Of a DNA stretch of 64,000 nt, positions 59,201 through 64,000 are shown one piece after another. Location of the stretch: the NCBI RefSeq assembly GCF_963678635.1, contig NC_087068.1, positions 40,197,649-40,261,648 of the forward strand, given 5' to 3'. The notes under the pieces are model-generated. The model did not search any database and was not told the DNA's origin. It saw nothing but the letters and a program-made list of their open reading frames with translations. The DNA comes from Symsagittifera roscoffensis. Its lineage: Eukaryota > Xenacoelomorpha > Acoela > Convolutidae. The translations under genes were made by a program, and so were the position numbers. Every line of letters begins with the position of its first letter. Positions within the stretch are counted from its first letter, which is position 1.

Positions 59201-61121
59201 ATGAGGGCAGAAAGCTAGAGCTGGACAAACTGTTTTAAAATGTTTAATTCTTTTTTTTTCAATTAAAACAAAACGATTTTTCCCAACCCTGCCACGAATC
59301 CAAAGAACGTTTTTCGTAATTTGAAGTTTTTGTAATTTGCTGTGTGATTGGAAGTTATGCATCATGGCTGTTACATGAATCGTTTAAATCCGCACATAAT
59401 TGCACGATTTAGAAACAGCAGGTTTTGTTACATATTTGTATGATAGCTGTTCCTAGGAAAAAAGTCATGATCTCGATCACTCGAAGGGTGTTCTAGCAAG
59501 TGTAAAACTACTATTGCATTGACTGAAATTGATTTTTTTAGTAATAGGTTCTTTTTCTGATAGTTTTTAATCGTTTTAAAACTAGAATTAAACCTTATTT
59601 TTATTCTCCTGCTTCCTTTTTTTTCTTTTTCTTCTTCTCTCTTCTTCATCTTCTTCCTTCTTCTTTTTCGTTTTCTTCTTCCTTCTTCATCTTTTTCCTT
59701 CTTTTTCTTCTTTTTTCTTCTTTTTCTCTTTCTTTCTTCCTTCTTTTAGTTCTTCATCCTCTTCCTTCTATTGTTTCTTATTTTTTTTTTTCATTTTTCT
59801 CATTTTTGGTCACTTAACAACCATAGTTATTATTATGGTTAATATTTTAGTTTTTATGATGCATTACGAGGCCAAATTGTGCATTCTGTGCATTGTAAAA
59901 GGATTCCGCTACAGGTCAAAATCAAATTTGTCGCAACATTGCTACTTTTCTTTGATATTCTTTGCTGTTTCGGATTCTCGAAACAAATACTTAAAACCTT
60001 GTACCGCTCAAAATTGCTCCAAAATAGGTGAAATTTGCGAAATGGTAACTGAATTTGCGAAGTCCGCAACTGTATTTGCGGAATCCAGAACAGTTTGTGG
60101 AATCCACAAACAAATAATAAGACATGTATACTTATATTGAGCTGTTGCCTGATCCGCAACTGTAAGCAGAATCCTCAATTTTTAATTGGAATCCGCAAAT
60201 AGTAAGTGAAAGCCGCAATTTGTAAGTAGATTCAGCATCTTATTTGCGGATTCAATTTCAATTAGCGGACTCCACTTACATTTTGCGGATTCCACTTACA
60301 TTTTGCGGAATCCAATTACAGTTGCGGAATCCAGAACAACTAGCTATTTTTGCTTGTTGCATAATCCGCAACAAAACAAATGTGCCGACAAATTGAACGT
60401 TACAGGTAGTTGTACGCGGAACCCACAAAATATTTGTACAGGGAAGCCACTTACATTTGTTGAAATATTTGTCTCAGTAACTCAAGAACATATAGACGCA
60501 AAATTGTACGCCTATCCAGTGCAGAGCTTGGCCCCGTAATGTCATTATGATTTTTTTCTTTTAAAGATTATTAAGATTGTTATGATAACTATTAATATTA
60601 TTATCATGATTACCATAGTTATGGTTATTAAATATTATTCTGATTTTTCATTGAGATATATTGTGTTTTAGTTCGGTTGTGTCACAGACGAGTTTACGCT
60701 TGACATGTCTTTGAAACAACAAAACTTTTACGAACGAAAACTTCTAAAGAGCCAGACAAGTCGTGCTTGTGCTGCGGTTCATGCGATGCTGAGAACGGCT
60801 GACAATAGCTTGGCAGCCGTATACCAAAAACGAACTCTTCAATGGTTTGCTTACTTTTTTGGCGATCTCCGCGATATGTTTCCCTCGTTCATTGACAAAG
60901 ACCCCGATGAGGACGATCGATTCTTCCTGCTGGAAATGCTTTTATACGGGTTATTTGGGCTAACAAATTCGAGATGGTGTCCCGGCTCTTCTCGGCAACA
61001 GGCTCTCGATTATCTCCAAACTTTTGAGGCCTCTCTGTTGCTGAGGAAAAGAGAACCAAAGCACTTCAAGAACTGGTGCGAAAGAAAAGCGAGAAGCAGT
61101 CGAATCAGCAACCGGGTCTAA
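43342..61121 (+). CDS. Six-exon gene of unknown function (predicted 474 residues)
   Basis: Assembled by eye from exons 43,342-43,484; 44,178-44,302; 47,850-48,094; 50,120-50,334; 53,856-54,102; 60,672-61,121. Each boundary is AG/GT and all five junctions agree in phase (2, 1, 0, 2, 0); the joined length is 1,425 bases, an exact multiple of three with an ATG and a terminal TAA. Features: a short N-terminus; a Lys-rich, probably disordered stretch (KSTKSKVTAPIDKMKKEDI); a Cys-containing segment (CSWDTFLQECCDVDLC); a mixed alpha/beta-looking middle (FHFRGRLWLFRDAIYVGQL); and a helical C-terminal part with an aromatic/acidic stretch (WFAYFFGDLRDMF ... DKDPDEDD) and a basic end. No signal peptide or clear membrane span. 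I recognise no family. Exon choice is inferred and the first exon is the least certain. A further phase-0 exon in the last intron is not excluded. Confidence 0.6.
43590..43790 (+). CDS. Unassigned coding-like segment next to exon 1
   Basis: A frame from about 43,596 to the TGA at 43,820 includes DTNGLIDFISASLVTDLDEL and LLDCKIGLSRKFYDLGEKYF, with a composition more protein-like than its surroundings. The last part runs into the duplicated palindrome sequence. It does not fit the phase of the gene model and could be an alternative exon, a remnant or chance. Confidence 0.25.
44178..44302 (+). CDS. Exon 2 of the six-exon gene
   Basis: Acceptor GCAGCTCAG ending at 44,177; donor G|GTAAAT at 44,303. 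Reads LPSLKSRKKNQSNFNENELE and ends in MDDLDKDQPM plus one base. It is a charged, probably helical segment. The inverted partner in the left arm (34,708-34,832) is broken, which suggests that this arm is the functional one. Confidence 0.6.
44303..47236. other. Intron 2 content
   Basis: Holds the outer part of the right palindrome arm with its CCATCC array (44,830-45,300) and inverted 20-bp array (45,420-46,020), the palindrome end near 46,330 with a C9 run at 46,298, and copies of the TTTGTATGATAAGCATT word near 46,520-46,600. No other coding sequence is evident. Confidence 0.5.
47237..47776. repeat. MITE-like GGAATCCGCAA repeat, truncated copy
   Basis: Many GGAATCCGCAAATTGTAAG-like words. 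It ends in TTTGGCCTCGTAA (about 47,733-47,752), the same terminal inverted repeat as the element at 59,864-60,539, with which it shares AATTAACGTTGCAGGTATTT-like and GTACGCGGAATCCAC-like stretches in order. The left terminus is not recognised, so this copy is probably truncated. Confidence 0.6.
47850..48094 (+). CDS. Exon 3 of the six-exon gene
   Basis: Acceptor CACAATTTTAG ending at 47,849 (a NAGCAG tandem acceptor, so a three-base alternative is possible) and donor ACG|GTAAAG at 48,095. Reads ASKSTKSKVTAPIDKMKKED, then AMMKNMHFMTTTGDEYEGQG and DDYSKQIGPYT. Read past the donor the frame stays open only to 48,130. Confidence 0.65.
48095..50119. other. Intron 3 content
   Basis: AT-rich. An open frame at 49,001-49,390 is Phe/Lys/Asn-rich and looks like composition rather than coding. 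No repeats or motifs recognised. The last 60 bases give a pyrimidine-rich acceptor (GTTATTTTTTCAG). Confidence 0.4.
50120..50334 (+). CDS. Exon 4 of the six-exon gene
   Basis: Acceptor TTATTTTTTCAG, donor CAG|GTTAGA. Reads VCSWDTFLQECCDVDLCTFG, then VPMYEFAANGVILPLSTSD and SGFYTPFENQFDKSHV plus two bases that join the next exon to make Arg. It has balanced, non-repetitive composition and higher GC than its flanks, the hallmarks of a true exon. Confidence 0.7.
50620..51690. repeat. AATCGATTATAAT-rich block
   Basis: Dozens of overlapping copies of TTATAATCGATTATAATTGA and variants; the core ATAATCGATTAT is itself a palindrome. A longer unit of about 120 bp starting GTGATAACTTCCAAGAGATT is duplicated at about 50,730 and 50,865. 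Lies inside intron 4. Confidence 0.8.
52090..53400. repeat. Degenerate 150-200-bp tandem repeat
   Basis: Recurring boxes (GGTTCAATCGAAAGAAC-like, GTTGTGGAAATCTCCC-like, GCATAAGCGGCTACGCC-like, AATGGCC-TCGGAAA-like) occur near 52,111, 52,288, 52,449, 52,690, 52,899, 53,003, 53,156 and 53,331. Related to 10,590-11,190. Sits in intron 4; encodes nothing. Confidence 0.55.
53685..53740. repeat. Short GTGTGTGAATATATCACACAC palindrome
   Basis: A TTGTGTGTGTG arm at about 53,698-53,708 is followed by AATATAT and CACACACACAAA: a near-perfect hairpin of about 11 bp per arm. Confidence 0.7.
53856..54102 (+). CDS. Exon 5 of the six-exon gene
   Basis: Acceptor AGTTTTTTCACAG ending at 53,855 and a near-consensus donor CAA|GTAAGT. 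The first base completes an Arg codon with exon 4. Reads FLGMLKIAPNMSFGSYQIKS, FHFRGRLWLFRDAIYVGQLK, MTEYASLLSQNIFNRENLYG and WLQESFDSGQ. The best supported exon of the set. Confidence 0.75.
54103..56110. other. Intron 5, first part
   Basis: No clear gene. A frame at 55,106-55,333 carries a CxxC pair (QCAACIF and DCPNCKRN) and could be a small zinc-ribbon fragment, but there is no supporting context. The rest is AT-rich. Confidence 0.35.
56128..56592 (+). pseudogene. Coding-like sequence split by a (GA)n tract
   Basis: Upstream of the microsatellite (56,128-56,215) one frame reads ISVSDPGRSAIYQTYTRESI. Downstream (56,287-56,592) a different frame reads WTTISHILLPNYFLDLIDLL, ESYPALEKTTQPRST and MAASQSRCMKIRRDVIVLMQ up to TAA 56,590-56,592. 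Both have good composition and elevated GC. A microsatellite length change would explain the frame difference. It does not fit the phase-0 gap of the six-exon gene, so it may be a separate decayed gene or a transposon piece. Not recognised. Confidence 0.4.
56214..56284. repeat. (GA)n microsatellite
   Basis: About 70 bp of nearly pure GA with GTGAGA and GGGAAAG interruptions. Confidence 0.95.
57420..57740 (-). pseudogene. BEL/Pao retrotransposon pol fragment
   Basis: Minus strand 57,740-57,420: YVEQPLDYLVQQFWKIEETT, the L--FW-iE box of BEL/Pao pol. Then, with several stops, TREKDTRLVQTKLQNN and YIALTTLISLDRRLTQDKNL followed by RKLYEATLVKDLKATRA, matching the NY--A-kRl-sLekrL-kdp-l---Y---i-eyl segment. 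Only this piece is recognisable; no LTRs seen. Confidence 0.55.
57741..59590. other. Intron 5, middle part
   Basis: AT-rich, no gene recognised. ORFs at 58,108-58,455 (minus, Phe-rich) and 59,012-59,365 (minus) look like chance. A tRNA B-box-like word occurs near 59,045 but no tRNA fold was found. Confidence 0.4.
59590..59800. repeat. Homopyrimidine (TTC/CTT)n tract
   Basis: About 200 bp on the plus strand almost entirely T and C (TTCTTCTTC, CTTCCTTCTTC runs). The complementary GAA-rich strand gives a meaningless Lys/Glu/Arg-rich frame. Confidence 0.9.
59864..60539. mobile_element. MITE-like element with terminal inverted repeats
   Basis: Bounded by TTACGAGGCCAA-TTGTGCA at 59,864 and, inverted, TTACGGGGCCAA-CTCTGCA ending at 60,539. 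The interior is rich in GCGGAATCCGCAA-type words, many in both orientations. No transposase ORF. Similarity with 47,237-47,776 shows a dispersed family. A target-site duplication could not be defined. Confidence 0.65.
60672..61121 (+). CDS. Exon 6 (terminal) of the six-exon gene
   Basis: Acceptor TTGTGTTTTAG ending at 60,671; stop TAA 61,119-61,121. Reads FGCVTDEFTLDMSLKQQNFY, SRACAAVHAMLRTADNSLAA, WFAYFFGDLRDMFPSF and FFLLEMLLYGLFGL, and ends with a basic KARSSRISNRV. Mostly helical in appearance; the hydrophobic stretches are too interrupted for a clear membrane helix. Confidence 0.7.
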   Translation, partial: FGCVTDEFTLDMSLKQQNFYERKLLKSQTSRACAAVHAMLRTADNSLAAVYQKRTLQWFAYFFGDLRDMFPSFIDKDPDEDDRFFLLEMLLYGLFGLTNSRWCPGSSRQQALDYLQTFEASLLLRKREPKHFKNWCERKARSSRISNRV

Positions 61122-61695
61122 ATTAACAATCGGATCCCGAATAAGCATTGGCTCTCTTTGAACTAGACTAAGAAATATCAGACCGAATATACCAAGATCA
61201 TTAACTGAAGAACTGAGAAATGGGAAACCACATCAAGTAATTCAAATTGATTGAGTTTCAGATCTGCAAATATTTAACCACTATAGATCAAACAAAGCTA
61301 CCCGCCTTGACCTCCATTGTCCAAAAAAGCTTTTCCACGGACTGAGTTTTGTGCAATTGGATGATAGTATCATCCAATACCACAAAACTTAGTCCATGAA
61401 AAAATTCTAGACATACAAATTTTGTAAATTTTATTCGACAAAACCAACGGAGCTGCCATTATATTTCATTGTTAAATTTGACAAAAAATCAGTCTGCATT
61501 TTGATTGATCGAAAGAAAAATGTTAGTGAAAAAAAAAACGGTTATCATACAGTTCCCTTTGTTTCTTTTGTGTTATTTATTAGAATAGCACTTTTAGGAT
61601 ACCGACACAATTTTTTTTTGCTTGATTACACTATTGGGAAAATGTTCAATGCAAAAATTAATTTTATGTGCGCACACAGTCTTGAGCACCCAAAA
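61122..61695. other. Spacer between the six-exon gene and the assembly gap
   Basis: AT-rich, no gene seen. GGTTATCATACAGTTCCCTT near 61,541 recalls the dispersed TTTGTATGATAAGC word. Confidence 0.5.
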
Positions 61696-61895
61696 NNNNN
61701 NNNNNNNNNNNNNNNNNNNNNNNNNNNNNNNNNNNNNNNNNNNNNNNNNNNNNNNNNNNNNNNNNNNNNNNNNNNNNNNNNNNNNNNNNNNNNNNNNNNN
61801 NNNNNNNNNNNNNNNNNNNNNNNNNNNNNNNNNNNNNNNNNNNNNNNNNNNNNNNNNNNNNNNNNNNNNNNNNNNNNNNNNNNNNNNNNNNNNNN
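61696..61895. other. Assembly gap (200 N)
   Basis: Exactly 200 N, a conventional placeholder length, so the true distance and even the adjacency of the two sides are uncertain. The Polinton-type genes begin directly after it. Confidence 1.
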
Positions 61896-62239
61896 TGGCT
61901 ATGGGTATTGGAGGAGTAGCACTTCCGTTAGCTCGGAAATTTATAGTACCAGCAGCAAAACGTATTGGAAAACAATTACTTGTTCAAGCAGCACCCGAAT
62001 TAATAGACATAGCAACCAGGAAGAAAACGCCCAAACAAGCCTTGAAAAACACAGTAAAAAACACAATCAAAAAACAAGTTGGAGCTGGACGCAGTAAGTC
62101 CCATATGAGCAGAAAACGGAAGAGAGCAACAACAACAACAACAACAAGAAAAAGAAAAACAAAAGCTCTCATTCCACAGAAACGAACCCCACTGAGAAGT
62201 CGGTCCAACTTTTTCACCAAAGTACGAAATTATTTCTAA
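61896..62239 (+). CDS. Small basic, glycine/alanine-start virion-type protein (5' end in the gap)
   Basis: The frame comes out of the gap; the first visible ATG is at 61,901 (112 residues), and a Met two codons earlier is possible. The N-terminal part is hydrophobic and Gly/Ala-rich (MGIGGVALPLARKFIVPAAK), the middle is amphipathic (KTPKQALKNTVKNTIKKQVG) and the C-terminus is very basic with a Thr6 run between RKRKR-type clusters. Adenoviruses and Polintons have short basic or amphipathic proteins next to the capsid gene that act as core or cement proteins and protease substrates; by position and composition this could be one. The specific function is inferred, and no confident homologue was recognised. 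Confidence 0.55.
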
Positions 62240-62243
62240 TTTA

Positions 62244-63544
62244 TTGCCAACTGAAGCAACTCACAGCTCATTAGATTTATTTGAAAAACCTCCTCTACTC
62301 GTTACATTTGAAAATGCGTTCACTCAAAAAATTGGTCCATCTTATTCACCTGATGTTCCTATGCTCGAATTTGAAGTTTTAGGAGATAGAAACAACTTTA
62401 TCGATCTTCAACGAACTCGCTTGGAGATTGTAGCACGCGTTGTTCAAAATAATGGTAATGTACTGCGAACTCATGCTACAGAGGCAGCACAACGAGACAC
62501 CCCATATTTGGTTAACAATCCACTTTCATCTTTATTTTCCGAATGCACAATGTCCTTGAATGGAGAAAAAATTTCAACAACCAATGCCAATTTTGCCCAT
62601 AAGAGTTTCATTGAGACCGAATTTTCACATGGTAATGATGCAAAGAAAACATGGCTTGCTTGTCAAGGTTATTATTATGAAGATAATCCATCAGGTATTG
62701 ATGGTGCTAATGGGCGAGCTGAAGTTGTCGCTGAACGTAAACGAATCGTAGCTGCATCAACCGAATTCCGTTTATTTGGTAAAATTGCTTGTGATTTTTT
62801 ATCATTTGACAAACATCTTATCAGCGGTGTTACAATAAGACTTTCTCTGAGACGATCTCCAAATGACTTTGTTATCATGTCTGAGCATAGAGATAAACAT
62901 TACCGTGTTGAAATCACAGAGGCTAACCTATATGTGCGCAAAATGATAGTAACCATTTTGTGCTATCGTCGATAGAAAAAACTCTGTTGAAAACACCCGC
63001 AATATACAATTATATTGAAGTTTTACCGAGAACTTTTTTGGCCACAACTGGTGTGCAAAGCTGGCGAAAAGAAGACGTTTTTGCCAAAAAGCCAGTTCGT
63101 CGAACGATTTTAGCAATGAGCTCGAATACAGCATACCTGGGAACTAACCGAACAAACCCGTTTCATTATCAAAAATTTCAGCTGAATGAAATCATTGTTT
63201 ACTTAAACGGTCTGCCCATTGCAGGAACTCCTGTGTCAACGACTGATAACAAAAGAATATACTATAACACATTGGAAGCTCTAGACTTTGTTTTCAACAA
63301 TAGTCATGGAATCAGTTTGGCTAATTATCACAATCATTATATTATGGCATTTGATCTCACATCTACTCAGGAGGCTTCACATGACTTTATTCATCCTGAA
63401 TTGACCAATTGCACCATTTCAGTAGAACTGAAGTTTGATGCACCGCTGGGGGAAAATGTAGAGTTACTTTTCATGGGAGAGCGTGCATCAACAGTTTACG
63501 TGCGTTCCGATAGAAAAATAGCTAAAAACACTCTAATGAGTTGA
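62244..63544 (+). pseudogene. Polinton major capsid protein (double-jelly-roll type, F54H12.2 family), frameshifted
   Basis: Family match by eye: HSSLDLFEKPPLLVTFENAF near the start, DRNNFIDLQRTRLEIVARVV, NNPLSSLFSECTMSLNGEKI, then SFIETEFSHGNDAKKTWLA and VTIRLSLRRSPNDFVIMSE. This order is typical of the capsid-like proteins annotated as F54H12.2-like in animals, which correspond to the Polinton major capsid protein. The first frame ends at TAG 62,973-62,975; the family sequence carries on in another frame from about 62,955 to TGA 63,542-63,544 (PAIYNYIEVLPRTFLATTG, later FELKF-type strands). So one small indel near 62,945-62,960 splits the gene. No ATG precedes the conserved N-terminus: TTG at 62,244 stands where the start is expected, and the first in-frame ATG is at 62,361. 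Together about 430 codons, close to family size. Confidence 0.75.
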
Positions 63545-63558
63545 CTCGGTGAAAAAAA

Positions 63559-63996
63559 ATGGACAATTTACAGATTATTGAGCTTATTCACGGATGCAAG
63601 CATTTGAAACATCAATTTTGTGGCATTTTCCCCGCTAACTTAGCATTTAATACAATATTGAAACGTGACAATACTTTCATGATAGTGAACGCATCAAACT
63701 CAGACCAGCCAGGAACTCATTGGTTACTGTTTGCTCAAGCTGGTGGTCAAATTTTTTTTGCAGATCCTCTTGGACGAAGCCTACACAACTATCCACATGT
63801 ATACAAAAATATGAGACGTTCTATCCATGAGGGAAACCAAATACTGATGAATAAGCCAATCCAATCAGCTAACTCGGTCTTGTGCGGACTTTATTGTATT
63901 TATGTTGCTCATGTTATAATTTCATCTAAATTTGCTATAGGTTTCAAGGTTAATGACCATGACATGATGCGTTTTGCTAAACATATGATGTTATAA
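63559..63996 (+). CDS. Adenain-like cysteine protease (peptidase C5/Ulp1 fold)
   Basis: Complete ATG to TAA, 145 residues, 14 bp after the capsid frame. Motifs in order: GTHWLLF with the catalytic His (about residue 53), FADPLG with the Asp (about residue 69), and QSANSVLCGLYCIYVAH with the oxyanion Gln and nucleophile Cys (about residue 109). This His-Asp-Gln-Cys order is that of adenovirus protease and of Polinton PRO. In that family the enzyme cleaves virion precursor proteins during maturation, which fits its place beside the capsid gene. Slightly shorter than adenovirus protease (about 200 residues). No disruption seen, so it could still be functional. Confidence 0.85.
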   Translation: MDNLQIIELIHGCKHLKHQFCGIFPANLAFNTILKRDNTFMIVNASNSDQPGTHWLLFAQAGGQIFFADPLGRSLHNYPHVYKNMRRSIHEGNQILMNKPIQSANSVLCGLYCIYVAHVIISSKFAIGFKVNDHDMMRFAKHMML

Positions 63997-64000
63997 CTTT

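Larger units (their letters stand above)
61896..64000 (+). mobile_element. Maverick/Polinton (adintovirus-like) element, partial
   Basis: Three tightly packed plus-strand genes (basic virion-type protein, major capsid protein, adenain-like protease) with gaps of 4-20 bp and no introns, in contrast to the host gene upstream. This gene set and compact order are characteristic of the virion module of Maverick/Polinton elements and related adintoviruses. Polymerase, integrase, packaging ATPase, minor capsid protein and terminal repeats are not in the window; they would lie beyond 64,000 or in the gap. The capsid gene is damaged while the protease is intact. Confidence 0.8.

Noticed and set aside
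1-64000. CRISPR arrays, operons or ribosome binding sites
   Set aside because: None found. Introns, LINE, LTR and Polinton elements indicate an animal genome, and the tandem repeats lack the constant-repeat, variable-spacer pattern.

Overview
This is a gene-poor, AT-rich stretch of an animal (metazoan) nuclear genome. GT-AG introns, a six-exon gene, Ty3/gypsy, BEL/Pao and LINE relics, a Maverick/Polinton-type element, long microsatellites and a 200-N assembly gap (61,696-61,895) all point to a eukaryotic assembly. Nothing in the sequence fixes the species. All similarity calls below are from reading motifs by eye; no search was run.

Layout. 1-6.4 kb: a rearranged composite palindrome, followed by a TATG-type microsatellite field to about 8.1 kb. 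8.1-11.2 kb: no recognisable gene. 11.26-12.04 and 14.38-16.69 kb: two low-complexity, proline/serine/threonine-rich coding blocks. Each is built from in-frame tandem repeats carrying S-P-x-K/R motifs (29-residue and 14-residue units), and a block of self-complementary GAGCGGTTT repeats lies between them. They may be exons of one gene. 17.2-29 kb: nested retroelements. Three tandem units of about 0.9 kb carry minus-strand integrase fragments. A plus-strand Ty3/gypsy element with 334-bp LTRs (19,214-24,687), which has lost its integrase core, sits in one of them. A minus-strand gypsy relic follows. 30.0-32.8 kb: a minus-strand LINE relic containing a tandem duplication of about 1.23 kb.

32.8-46.3 kb: a giant imperfect palindrome centred near 39,269, with arms of about 6.5-7 kb. 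43.34-61.12 kb: a plus-strand, six-exon gene of unknown function (474 residues predicted). Its first two exons lie in the right arm, and a broken inverted copy of its second exon lies in the left arm. Its introns hold a MITE-like repeat, an AATCGATTATAAT-rich block, a degenerate repeat array, a (GA)n tract beside unexplained coding-like sequence, a BEL/Pao relic, a homopyrimidine tract and a second, more complete MITE-like element with terminal inverted repeats.

61.9-64.0 kb: the start of a Maverick/Polinton (adintovirus-like) element with a small basic protein, a double-jelly-roll-type major capsid protein broken by a frameshift and lacking an ATG, and an intact adenain-like cysteine protease. 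It runs off the window edge.

The most interesting points are the ab initio six-exon gene and its tie to the 13.5-kb palindrome, the SPxK-repeat proteins, and the partly decayed Polinton capsid module.
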